Source: Actinobacillus vicugnae (lineage in GTDB: Bacteria; Pseudomonadota; Gammaproteobacteria; Enterobacterales; Pasteurellaceae). Taken from it: 64,000 nt of DNA. Of the stretch, positions 1-8,017 are shown in pieces; position 1 is the first letter of the stretch, and each line of letters opens with the position of its first letter. The stretch lies in assembly GCF_901687125.1 (NCBI RefSeq), contig NZ_CABFJY010000001.1:1-64000 (forward strand), in the 5' to 3' direction. A program made the translations under genes and the position numbers. Under the pieces are notes generated by a model. The model was not told the origin of the DNA, made no database searches, and worked only from the letters and a program-made list of their open reading frames with translations.

Positions 1-90
1 GAAGAATATGTGATGTATTACAACCAAAAGCGTATTAAAATGGATTTAAAAGGATTGAGCCCTGCACAATACAGAGCTCAATATTTATAG
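1..90 (+). pseudogene. IS3-family transposase, C-terminal end (cut by window edge)
   Basis: The first frame is open from base 1 to a TAG at 88-90 and encodes the last 29 residues of an IS3-family (IS150-like) OrfB transposase. Recognisable elements are YYNQKRIK and the closing L(S/T)PAQYRxQ motif typical of this integrase-type DDE transposase. The rest of the element lies before the window, so whether it is intact cannot be judged. The element's terminal repeat follows directly. Confidence 0.8.
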
Positions 91-124
91 TGTACTAACC
101 TGTCCAACTTTTGGGGGGCAGATC
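91..124. repeat. IS3-family element terminal repeat
   Basis: Right after the transposase stop comes CCTGTCCAACTTTTGGGGGG followed by CAGATCA. It ends in CA, as IS3-family elements do (TG...CA). Read in reverse it begins TGATCTGCCCCC, the word that recurs in the hairpin at 23699-23744 and, degraded, at 20162-20183. The IS boundary is therefore probably at about 124. Confidence 0.65.
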
Positions 125-159
125 AAAGTGCGGTCGTTTTTTAGGTTATTTTGGGGCGG

Positions 160-1239
160 TTATTTTAAATTCGCTTTAAAGAAACCGTCCATTTTGTCAA
201 TTGCTTGGCTAACGTGCGGAATGCTGTCGTACATTGTCATATGGTTTGCGCCTTTGATGATGAATAGCTCTTTTTCTTTCGCTGATTTTGCCGTTTCATA
301 CACCAACTCACTTTGCCAGCGTGAGTCAGCTTCGTCGCCTGCAATCACCAGTAATGGTTGCGTGAGTAATGTATCCGTGCCGTTTAATGCGTCGAAATTC
401 ATCGCTTTGCTCAAGCCTGAGAACAAGAATTTATTTTGTGCCGTTGGGTAGTAACCACGTTCGCCTAAGTAATATTCGTAAGCGTCTGCCAAGTCTTTTG
501 GCGTATCTTTGGTCACTGGAAGTAGCACATCAGTATATTTTAGTGGTGCGCCGTTTGCTTCCGCTGTGCGTTGATCGTTTACTTGTTTTAAAAATGCTTG
601 TTTTTGCTCATCAGTCATCGGCGTGCCGTCCCAAGCGGTATTGTGGCGGACGAATGCACTCACGGTTGCTAATGCTTTAATGCGTGGATCTTTGGTGGTA
701 GCTGCCACGGTGTAACCGCCACTCGCACAGATACCGAGCATACCGATTTTATCGCTATCTACATAAGGCAATGTCGTTAAGTAATCCACGGTGGCGTGGA
801 AATCACCAATGCGTTTTTCAGGATCTTCAAGTAAACGTGGATAACCGCCACTTTCGCCTTGGTGTGATGCGTCAAACGCAATCGCCACGAAGCCTTTTTC
901 CGCCAACATTTTGGCATATAAACCCGAAGCCTGTTCTTTTACGCCACCGCCTGGGTGCCCGACGATAATCGCAGGGTATTTTTTGCTTTTATCGAAATTT
1001 TCAGGGAAGTAAATGTTCGCTGCCATCGTGATGTCACCGTTTTGGTAACGGGTTGATTGCATATTTTTTGATAGCGATTTGCGATGTGCTTCCGAATAGA
1101 TTTTACCTTCGGTCATCACAGTGTAAACGGTCTGATTTTGTTGCGTTTTTGCGATTTCGTTACCTGCAAAGGCAGTTTGAGTTAATCCTGCGATTGCGGT
1201 TAAGGTAAAAAGTGTATTTTTGAGAAAAGTCGATTTCAT
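160..1239 (-). CDS. Exported alpha/beta hydrolase (dienelactone hydrolase-like, YcjY-type)
   Basis: This 359-residue protein has a signal peptide ending near AFA (residues 1-25), so it is probably periplasmic. The alpha/beta hydrolase fold shows as an oxyanion segment VGHPGGG (residues 93-99), a nucleophile elbow GICASGG (169-175), an acidic-residue segment AGDEADSRW and a late GANHMTMYD histidine. The elbow resembles dienelactone-hydrolase relatives with Cys171 as possible nucleophile, although Ser173 is two residues on. The substrate is unknown. It is transcribed away from the LysR gene at 1359, which makes it that regulator's likely target. Confidence 0.75.
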   Translation of the reverse strand: MKSTFLKNTLFTLTAIAGLTQTAFAGNEIAKTQQNQTVYTVMTEGKIYSEAHRKSLSKNMQSTRYQNGDITMAANIYFPENFDKSKKYPAIIVGHPGGGVKEQASGLYAKMLAEKGFVAIAFDASHQGESGGYPRLLEDPEKRIGDFHATVDYLTTLPYVDSDKIGMLGICASGGYTVAATTKDPRIKALATVSAFVRHNTAWDGTPMTDEQKQAFLKQVNDQRTAEANGAPLKYTDVLLPVTKDTPKDLADAYEYYLGERGYYPTAQNKFLFSGLSKAMNFDALNGTDTLLTQPLLVIAGDEADSRWQSELVYETAKSAKEKELFIIKGANHMTMYDSIPHVSQAIDKMDGFFKANLK

Positions 1240-1358
1240 TTTAAATTCCTATGTGTGAATAAATAATTGATGTGGTGCATTATAGCGGTTAGATTTGTAT
1301 TGACTATATAGCTAATTTTGCATACAGTGTTTAAAATTATTCAACAATATGGCATTTT

Positions 1359-2237
1359 ATGGATCACGCACTTTTTCGTACTTTTTTACTGGTTGCGGAA
1401 ACACAAAGTTTTACCAAAGCCGCTGCACAGCTTGGTGTGTCTCGCTCGGCAATTAGCCACAGCATCAATCAGCTCGAACAACAATTAGGCATTCGCTTAT
1501 TTCAACGTACTACCCGTAAAGTTTCGCTCACGGATGCAGGCGAGCAAATTTTTCGTCAAATTCAACCGCTCTTTTTGGAAATCGACCACAAAATTAGCGA
1601 AGTATTGGGCAATTATGACCGCTTGCAAGGCACGCTTAAAATTACAGGCACACTACACGCCCTTTCCGTGGTATTAGGTGAGAAATTTGCCGATTTTCAA
1701 CGCCAATATCCGCAGGTTACTCTTGAATTACACAGTGAAATGCGGTTTGTCGATATTGTGGCAGAACGTTTTGATGCGGGCGTGAGAATGGGCGATCTGC
1801 TGGCACAAGATATGGTGGCGGTGAAGGTTTCTGAACCGATGACGATGTGCTGTGTGTCGACACCTGCGTATTGGGCGGAACACGGTAAGCCAAATGAGCC
1901 GTCGGATTTGGCTCATTATCATTGTTTGCGTCTTCGCTTGCCTACGCACGGCGGTTTATTGAATTGGGCATTTAAACATCGGGACGACACGGAAATGTCT
2001 CCCACGCTAGGCGGGTATTTTATCAGCAATGACGATACGTTATTACTGAATGCCTGTCGAAATGGGCAAGGTATTTTTTGGATAGAACGCAGTTTAGTGG
2101 AAAGTGAACTTCAACAGGGTACGCTTGAAACCGCACTCGATGATTGGGCGGTAACTTATCCGCCGTATTATCTCTACTACCCTAACCGTAATATATCACC
2201 GTTGTTGCGGGCGTTGGTAGACGTGTTGAAAGGATAA
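1359..2237 (+). CDS. LysR-family transcriptional regulator
   Basis: A 292-residue LysR-type regulator. The N-terminal winged helix-turn-helix (about residues 1-60: FTKAAAQLGVSRSAISHSI, LFQRTTRKVSLTDAG) is followed by a LysR substrate-binding domain containing VAERFDAGVRMG. It belongs to the subgroup with short effector domains that often control divergent oxidoreductases or hydrolases. A 119-base gap separates it from the divergent hydrolase gene, the expected place for its operator. It is clearly paralogous to the regulator at 4078, sharing the ERFDAG, AVK(V/I)SE and LYYPNR segments. Confidence 0.9.
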   Translation: MDHALFRTFLLVAETQSFTKAAAQLGVSRSAISHSINQLEQQLGIRLFQRTTRKVSLTDAGEQIFRQIQPLFLEIDHKISEVLGNYDRLQGTLKITGTLHALSVVLGEKFADFQRQYPQVTLELHSEMRFVDIVAERFDAGVRMGDLLAQDMVAVKVSEPMTMCCVSTPAYWAEHGKPNEPSDLAHYHCLRLRLPTHGGLLNWAFKHRDDTEMSPTLGGYFISNDDTLLLNACRNGQGIFWIERSLVESELQQGTLETALDDWAVTYPPYYLYYPNRNISPLLRALVDVLKG

Positions 2238-2295
2238 ACAAGCGGTCAAATTTCTCAAAAAATTTGCAAAAATTTCGGGAAATCCGACCTCTTGT
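2238..2295. repeat. DNA uptake sequence with degraded inverted partner
   Basis: ACAAGCGGTCAAATTT starts one base after the LysR stop. A degraded reverse-complement copy (CCGACCTCTTGT) lies about 40 bases on. The dyad sits between the LysR gene and the convergent MFS pseudogene and could act as a weak bidirectional terminator. Confidence 0.6.
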
Positions 2296-2321
2296 TTTAA
2301 CGAGTTTGGCAAGAAGTGATG

Positions 2322-3489
2322 TTATTTATCAATCTTCTTCCACGCAGTTATGCAACTCAACAGTAAAAACAGTGCAATAATAGTTGCCATCGCAAGTGGG
2401 GTGCCGTTGGAGAACCATGCGAGTAAGAGCGAAGAAATAATGCCGCTGCCGTATTGCAATGCGCCAATTAGCGCAGAGGTGGAGTCTGCAATCTGTGGTA
2501 CGCCGTCAAGGGTGGCCGCCGTTGAGCCAAGCAGCAATAATACCGTTAGCGGAAAACAGTAAAAACACCGCAAACACAATCGCCACAAGCCTGCCGATTT
2601 CGCTATACGCAAAAAAGAGCAATAACACGCCCGCACCGCCTGCTACCGCTGTGGCGGCTTTTAACAGTTGATCGAGAGAAAAGCGGTGGACTAATTTTCG
2701 GTTAAAAAAACTTAATGTCATCACGCCCACAATATTGAGCGCAAATAGCCAGCCGTAGTGCTGTGGTTCAACGCCAAAATAGTGGATATAAACCTCAGGT
2801 GAACCGACAATAAACGCATAAGCAGCAACATAGAAGAACGTAACGACCAGTGTATATTTCATAAATTTTGCGTGATGTAACAGCGTTTGATAATTGCGAA
2901 ATGCTGACCAAATCGAACCGCTTGTACGCTTCGTCTTAGGCAATGTTTCGGGCAGGGAAAAAATAGTTAGAAACATCACTATACTGATTAAAGCGAGCAA
3001 CCAAAAAATGGCGTGCCAACTACTGACTGTGATGATTTGCCCACCGAGCAATGGGTCTATAATCGGAGCAACTGCCATAATCAGCGTGAGTGTAGAAAGC
3101 ATTTGTGCCGCTTGGCTGGCACGGAAAAGATCACGAATCATTGCGCGCGCCAGCATTGGACCAACACAGGCACCAAATGCTTGGAAAATACGCCAAAGCA
3201 TCATTTGCTCAATCGAATTTGACAGCGCACAGCCTGCCGAGCCAATGGTGAACAAAATCATGCCAATAAACAGCGGAATTTTTCGTCCAATCCGATCCGA
3301 AATTGGTCCCCAAACTAACTGTGCAATCGCAAAGCCGATTAAAAAACCTGTTACGGTTAGTTCTACATCGCCTTGTAAATCCAGTTCCATTTGTGGCATA
3401 GCAGGCAAATACACATCAGTTGAAAGCGAAGTAAATGCCATTAATGTGCCTAAGATAAATAAAAACGAAAGGGAGGTTTTGGGGTGCAT
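2322..3489 (-). pseudogene. Bcr/CflA-type MFS drug-efflux transporter, frameshifted
   Basis: Reading from 3489 gives 327 residues of a Bcr/CflA-subfamily major facilitator (drug/proton antiporter): FTSLSTDVYLPAMPQM in helix 1, then WGPISDRIGRKIPL, the loop 2-3 signature. The frame breaks near 2530. The remainder (STAATLDGVPQIADSTSALIG, then the last helices) continues in the next frame to 2322. Removing one base from GCTGCTTGGC restores the expected AAGSTAATLDG join, so this is a single-base insertion. Two reading frames would add up to a normal-length protein of about 390 residues. Either a recent pseudogene or a sequencing error. Confidence 0.85.
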
Positions 3490-3650
3490 TATTTTTCCTT
3501 AATATTCCGAAAAAAGCATAGCCACAGCATAAAGCGAGTGAAATAGGCAATGCTGATCAAAATGGCAAAAAGATGATAGCCAAACAGCGAAAGCAATACG
3601 CCCGAGAGCAACACATCTTGTAACCGTTGAAAAACGTATTTAGGTTTCAT
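3489..3650 (-). CDS. Small membrane protein of unknown function (53 aa)
   Basis: A 53-residue frame begins at ATG 3648-3650, overlapping the last codons of the truncated Rossmann-fold gene, and its TAA overlaps the MFS start as TAATG. It encodes one or two hydrophobic helices (LLSGVLLSLFGYHLFAILIS, then FMLWLCFF) and a basic tail. The tight double overlap suggests translational coupling, but it may equally be the scar of a deletion in the upstream gene. No family recognised. Confidence 0.35.
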   Translation of the reverse strand: MKPKYVFQRLQDVLLSGVLLSLFGYHLFAILISIAYFTRFMLWLCFFRNIKEK

Positions 3651-3930
3651 AATCCGAGTGCAAACCCGCCTGCACAATATTTTTCGCCATTGGCTCCAAA
3701 TTGCCCGCAAGATTGGCATAAACCAAGATTTTCCCCACCATTGCTTGAGTGAGTTGCTCAAGGTTCATCACATCTCCTTCAACTACACTCACACGCTCAC
3801 TTGCCAAGTGCGCAAGACGTTTCGCATTGCGTAAAAATAGGGTTAAATGCGCATCGGTTTCTACGAGTAAGGTTTGAATCGCCACTTTTGCCAAGCCACC
3901 ATTGACACCAAGAATCAGCATGTTTTGCAT
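3640..3930 (-). pseudogene. NAD(P)-binding Rossmann-fold (SDR/NmrA-like) protein, 3' truncated
   Basis: The 96-residue frame starts with a dinucleotide-binding motif (MLILGVNGGLAKVAIQTLL), then FLRNAKRLAHL and VVEGDVMNLEQLTQAM, as in NAD(P)H-binding proteins of roughly 200 residues in this family. It stops after the NIV segment, losing the region that normally carries the catalytic or substrate-binding part. The remnant is transcribed divergently from the LysR gene at 4078, a layout common for this oxidoreductase class. Its product is unlikely to be functional. Confidence 0.65.
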
Positions 3931-4077
3931 ATTATTTTTTCTCCGTTTTTGGATTAATTAAGCACATTATAGGATAATGGATTCGGCTTGATTAGATAGG
4001 GAATTCTGATTAAAGTAATGAAAAATATTCATTAATCGGCAAAAACAAGTGGTTAATTTTGCAAAGGATTTTGAGCT

Positions 4078-4968
4078 ATGAAAGAAAATTTAAATGATCT
4101 TAGGGCGTTTTTAGTGGTCGCTCGTGCGGGCAGTTTTACCAAAGCGGGGGCACAATTGGGCGTATCGCAATCGGCGTTGTCGCACGCTATTCGAGGCATT
4201 GAAGCACGGTTAAAAATCAAACTATTTCACCGCACCACCCGCAGCATTTCAACTACTGAAGCAGGCGAGCAGCTTTATCAACGCTTGTTACCGTTGTTTG
4301 ATCAAATAGATCGTGAAATCAATGAGCTAGGGGAATTTTTAGGTGAGTTGCGAGGCACGCTACGCATCAACGCAACCGAACTCTCATTCAGCTTGTTATG
4401 GGAAAAATTCGAGCGATTTCTGACCGCTTATCCTGAAGTGAATGTGGAGCTTTCAAGTGACACACGTTTTACCGATATTGTTGCTGAGCGATTTGATGCA
4501 GGGATTCGTTTAGGCGATGACGTGGCAAAGGATATGATAGCGGTTAAAATTTCCGAAAATTTAGCAATGTGTTGCGTGGCAAGCCCTGTTTATCTTGCTC
4601 AACACGGTACGCCAAAAACACCCTATGATTTAACTGAACATCAATGCCTGCAACTGCGTTTACCGATCAATGGTGGCATTTTAGACTGGGAGTTTTTTGA
4701 TCCTAAAATCAAAGGTAAAACATTAAAAATTCAGCCGCACGGACGCTTTATTGCGAATACCAATGGCGTGCTTATCAATGCTTGCTTATCTGGTATTGGG
4801 ATTATGTGGACACCGATTCACCTAGTCAAAAACCAACTCGCTAGCGGCGAATTGGTACCGATTTTGTCTGATTGGAATATGCAATACCAAGGACTTCATC
4901 TCTATTACCCTAATCGTCGAGAAAATTCGCCGTTATTGAAGGCGTTGGTTGCGGTGTTAAAGGGATAG
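4078..4968 (+). CDS. LysR-family transcriptional regulator
   Basis: A 296-residue LysR-type regulator with an N-terminal winged helix (FTKAGAQLGVSQSALSHAI, LFHRTTRSISTTEAG) and a C-terminal effector domain (VAERFDAGIRLGDDVAKDM). ATG 4078 lies at the position where this family usually starts. Its divergent neighbour is the truncated Rossmann-fold gene, probably its former target. The close similarity to the regulator at 1359, and the shared layout of regulator against enzyme, suggest a duplicated module. Confidence 0.9.
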   Translation: MKENLNDLRAFLVVARAGSFTKAGAQLGVSQSALSHAIRGIEARLKIKLFHRTTRSISTTEAGEQLYQRLLPLFDQIDREINELGEFLGELRGTLRINATELSFSLLWEKFERFLTAYPEVNVELSSDTRFTDIVAERFDAGIRLGDDVAKDMIAVKISENLAMCCVASPVYLAQHGTPKTPYDLTEHQCLQLRLPINGGILDWEFFDPKIKGKTLKIQPHGRFIANTNGVLINACLSGIGIMWTPIHLVKNQLASGELVPILSDWNMQYQGLHLYYPNRRENSPLLKALVAVLKG

Positions 4969-5016
4969 GTGTCAAGGGGGGGATTGAGATTGTTTATAAA
5001 ATAGACGGTTTATATT

Positions 5017-5060
5017 AAATTATACACGCAATGTATAATTATACGTTGCGTGTATAATTT
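5017..5060. repeat. 44-bp near-perfect palindrome
   Basis: The arms 5017-5031 (AAATTATACACGCAA) and 5046-5060 are exact reverse complements. The bases between them hold a second palindrome, GTATAATTATAC, on the same centre (5038.5). Only the pair 5032/5045 fails to match, so 21 of 22 pairs are complementary. It lies in the 127-base gap between two convergent genes. It is AT-rich and has no classic terminator stem. Confidence 0.85.
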
Positions 5061-5095
5061 TGTATAATTGTTTTAAATCAAATTGTTATGGTTGT

Positions 5096-6226
5096 TTATT
5101 TAATAATATGGGGCTTTCTTCTTTCCTCCACTAGTTTGTGAAGTTCTCTCCCACTTTCTAATTCTTTTTCTGTTAATTCAGGAATTTCGGCAAACCATTT
5201 GCTCCATCTTTCTGATATAGAGAGCAAAGAAATTTCATTATATTGTGTACTATTAATCTTTTTTGTAAAAAAATTTACTAGTTCTAATGCTAACTTTTTA
5301 TTTTCCCAAAATCTTTTACAGATCCATAAATGAATATCAACCAACTGCAAACCAATGCTTTCACCTGATTTATAATCTATGTCTACCAATGGCATTGATG
5401 ATAAGTCCATACTGGGCATATGCGGACCTATTTGGAGTGGCTCATTACTATTTTTTCTGACATTTTGATAAAGCTTAGTTATCCAATCTTGGGTACGATT
5501 AAATTCTGATTGAATATCTACAATAATTTTTGTTGCTTCTATGTCATTTTGCTCAATTTTATAGCAAATTAAGAAAAGAACAGATTGAAAAGAAATTATA
5601 TTTGGAGAAACTTGTAATATATTATCTTTATCAAAAACATTATAATATATTTCTGATGGTTGTTTTATGACCCATTTTAGTGCATCGGTAATAACTTCAA
5701 GTAGTCGTTTGTCTATAATTTGACTGTTTGCTCTATCTAAAATAATCTGACAAATGCTAACTAAACTTTGTTGAGCTTTTTCTGAATTTGTATTTATTCT
5801 TGCATTCCAAGCTTGTTTTGCTAGTTCATCATCAAATAGCTTTGCAATGGCTAATAATAAGGGATACCTAAGAGGTGTCCAATACCAAGTCCAAGGTACT
5901 GTAGGATTAGCTCCTTGATCAAATACTTGATCAAAAAAACTGATAATTGCAAAATCTTTCTTATTTAGTCTACATACATCAAAATTTATATCATATTTTT
6001 GATATATGTGTTCTAAATCATCAATAATTTTTATCAGTTTTCCATTACCTAGTTCATTTGCGTGCAACTCATTTACAGATAATTTATTTTGTAATTTTAA
6101 AATATCCTGCTTGGCAATATTATCTAAATCAAACTTGGAATTTAAAATTCCATAGTATAAATAAGGCTGATTTGGATCAAAAAGATTAGTTCCTGAATGC
6201 CCACTTTCATCTATATAAAAATACAT
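5096..6226 (-). CDS. DUF3800 domain-containing protein
   Basis: A 376-residue protein opening with YIDESGHSG (Asp6, Glu7, Ser8, Gly9), the N-terminal hallmark of DUF3800, and carrying the usual C-terminal GLQLVDIHLWICKRF helix. DUF3800 proteins are predicted to have an RNase H-like fold and are often found near mobile or defence genes; no reaction is established. The gene follows the AAA ATPase at 6242 by 15 bases on the same strand, so they probably share a transcript. It is more AT-rich than the ATPase gene, which suggests separate acquisition. Confidence 0.8.
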   Translation of the reverse strand: MYFYIDESGHSGTNLFDPNQPYLYYGILNSKFDLDNIAKQDILKLQNKLSVNELHANELGNGKLIKIIDDLEHIYQKYDINFDVCRLNKKDFAIISFFDQVFDQGANPTVPWTWYWTPLRYPLLLAIAKLFDDELAKQAWNARINTNSEKAQQSLVSICQIILDRANSQIIDKRLLEVITDALKWVIKQPSEIYYNVFDKDNILQVSPNIISFQSVLFLICYKIEQNDIEATKIIVDIQSEFNRTQDWITKLYQNVRKNSNEPLQIGPHMPSMDLSSMPLVDIDYKSGESIGLQLVDIHLWICKRFWENKKLALELVNFFTKKINSTQYNEISLLSISERWSKWFAEIPELTEKELESGRELHKLVEERRKPHIIK

Positions 6227-6241
6227 AATAGTTATCCTTAA

Positions 6242-7537
6242 TTAAAATAAATTTTTTGACCCAACCCCATACAACGGTACATTCCGCATCCAATCCTGTT
6301 CTCGATAATCCGACATTGAAAAGCGAATCGCCTGTTTTGGCTGGTATTGTTCATAGTAAGACCGCAGGCTTTTTGCTTTTAGATTTTCTTCCGCTTTTAC
6401 TTCGATTGGGGTGATGTCTTGTTTGTTTTGCACTACAAAGTCCACTTCCGCCGTGCCTTTTTCCGTTGCCCAGTAGTAAATATGATTTTCAGGGTCGGTT
6501 TTTAATTGTTGGAGTACATATTGTTCGGTTAAAGCCCCTTTAAATTCGGTAAATAAGCGGTTGCCGTCTAGCAAAATACTAGCGTCTAAACCTGATTTGG
6601 CGGCGAGTAGCCCCACATCTAAAAAGAACAGTTTGAAGCTGTTTTCTTGGTAGGCGGTGAGAGGCAAATGCGGTTTTTTAATGCGGTAAACAGGCTGAAC
6701 CAATCCGCAATCGGTCAGCCATTGCAGGGCGATTTCAAAATCTTTTAGCCGTGAGCCTTGCTGAACTTGGCTTGGCATAAACTTTTTGTTTTCTTTTGCC
6801 AGTTGCTCGGGGATCGAATGCCATAGCGCACGTACACGGTTTACCGTTCTGCCGTCTTTAATATGCTTAGAAAAATCCAGTTCGTAGGCTTGCAAAAGTG
6901 CTGTTTGAATTGACCGCACTTCGGCAAAATTTTGTGTATCAACAAAGGTTTGCACTGCTTCTGGCATTCCTCCAACAAAATAATATTGGCGTAATCTCTC
7001 GATATAACGGCTTTTCATTGTAGTAATTAGCGCCCAATCTTGGCTTTGTAGCAATTTGTATAACGGCGCATCATTCATCGCTAACAAAAATTCGCCAAAA
7101 TCCATTGGCTGAATGTGTAAAAACTCCACTTTGCCAACAGGGAACGATAAACCTTTGTGCAAAGCGACACCTAACAATGAACCTGCAGCCACAATCGCAA
7201 AGTGCGGTGCGTTTTCGTAAAAATATTTCAAGGCAGACAAGGCTTTCGGCACTTCTTGAATTTCATCAAAAATCAAAAGCGCATTTTCATCAATATCTAC
7301 ACCCATTTCAATTTGCAAGCCTAGAATCAGGCGATCAATATTGAAATCGCCCTCAAATAAGGTTTGCATTCGGCTGTTATTGTCAAAATTCACATAGGCG
7401 GTTTTGGCAAAATGTTGCTCACCAAAATATTTCATCACCCAAGTTTTGCCAACCTGTCTTGCCCCTTGAATCACCAACGGTTTGCGGTTGTTTTTGTTTT
7501 TCCACGTTACTAAATCTTTTAGGATATGACGTTGCAT
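6242..7537 (-). CDS. AAA-type ATPase with C-terminal DUF4143 domain
   Basis: A 431-residue ATP-binding protein of the COG1373 group. The N-terminal AAA domain has Walker A GARQVGKT (residues 25-32) and Walker B LLIFDEIQE (87-95). The C-terminal DUF4143 region contains LTEQYVLQQL and YYWATEKGTAEVDFVV followed by PIEVKAE, which resembles the D...ExK pattern of restriction-endonuclease-like folds. The start has a good GGAGG four bases upstream. Function is unproven; the family is widespread, sporadic and often horizontally transferred. Two palindromes lie upstream (separate entry). Confidence 0.85.
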   Translation of the reverse strand: MQRHILKDLVTWKNKNNRKPLVIQGARQVGKTWVMKYFGEQHFAKTAYVNFDNNSRMQTLFEGDFNIDRLILGLQIEMGVDIDENALLIFDEIQEVPKALSALKYFYENAPHFAIVAAGSLLGVALHKGLSFPVGKVEFLHIQPMDFGEFLLAMNDAPLYKLLQSQDWALITTMKSRYIERLRQYYFVGGMPEAVQTFVDTQNFAEVRSIQTALLQAYELDFSKHIKDGRTVNRVRALWHSIPEQLAKENKKFMPSQVQQGSRLKDFEIALQWLTDCGLVQPVYRIKKPHLPLTAYQENSFKLFFLDVGLLAAKSGLDASILLDGNRLFTEFKGALTEQYVLQQLKTDPENHIYYWATEKGTAEVDFVVQNKQDITPIEVKAEENLKAKSLRSYYEQYQPKQAIRFSMSDYREQDWMRNVPLYGVGSKNLF

Positions 7538-7569
7538 ATCGCCTCCAATTATTGTCTAAATTTTCAGCT

Positions 7570-7637
7570 ATTATAAAGCAGATTACACTTTTTCCTAGGA
7601 AAAATTGTTTAATTTCACATTTTTTCCTAGGAAAAAA
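7570..7637 (-). promoter_or_regulatory. Probable promoter with two CCTAGG operators
   Basis: On the minus strand a TATAAT hexamer (7570-7575) lies about 20 bases before the GGAGG of the ATPase gene. No good -35 is present. In its place sits the palindrome TTTTTCCTAGGAAAAA (7589-7604), and a second copy, TTTTTTCCTAGGAAAAAA (7620-7637), lies with its centre exactly 32 bp away, about three helical turns. Two same-face palindromes over the -35 suggest a dimeric regulator. The regulator is unknown. Confidence 0.6.
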
Positions 7638-7710
7638 TGGGTTGAGTCGAATTCTTTCCAAAGTGCGGCTAGAAATTTTTAAGAATTTTGGGGTGTTTGA
7701 ATAAAAAAAC

Positions 7711-7910
7711 TTCCCTGATATTGCCATCAGGGGAGGGTTACAAGCGGTCATTTTTTGCGAATTTTTTACAAGCCCCAAACCATAGCAGTTTGAAATATGC
7801 AAAAGCTAACAATTCCCCTCGCCCGTTTACGGGAGAGGGGAAAAATACTCATTTTGTGAAATTTGTTACACAAATTTTTTCCTCTCTCCCGAAAGCTGGA
7901 AAGAGGAAAT
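7711..7910. repeat. Cluster of three GC-rich hairpins (REP-like) in a gene-free stretch
   Basis: The stretch 7638-8017 has no convincing gene. It holds three hairpins: CCCTGAT/ATCAGGG (7713-7732), TTCCCCTCGCCCG/CGGGAGAGGGGAA with a TTTA loop (7813-7842), and TTTCCTCTCTCC/GGAAAGAGGAAA (7878-7908). The second and third share the CCTC-TCCCG word and look like one repeat family. An uptake word (ACAAGCGGTC) lies between the first two, at 7741-7750. Confidence 0.6.
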
Positions 7911-8017
7911 TTTCAGTAAGTTTAGTGTTTCGAATACTTATGGGTGTAGATGGCACAATTGCAAAATTGTGTGGAAATTTACCCGCTTATGGTCTCAAAC
8001 TGTCATCATTGGCATGG

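Noticed and set aside
2894-3502. A 202-residue plus-strand frame
   Set aside because: It is antisense to the Bcr/CflA gene, shows no family motifs and is explained by codon bias of the real gene.
5017-5060. dif/XerCD recombination site
   Set aside because: The palindrome lacks the XerC and XerD arms with a 6-bp centre; symmetry runs right through the middle.
7711-7910. CRISPR array
   Set aside because: The three hairpins are not direct repeats of equal length and spacers are irregular; no cas genes nearby.
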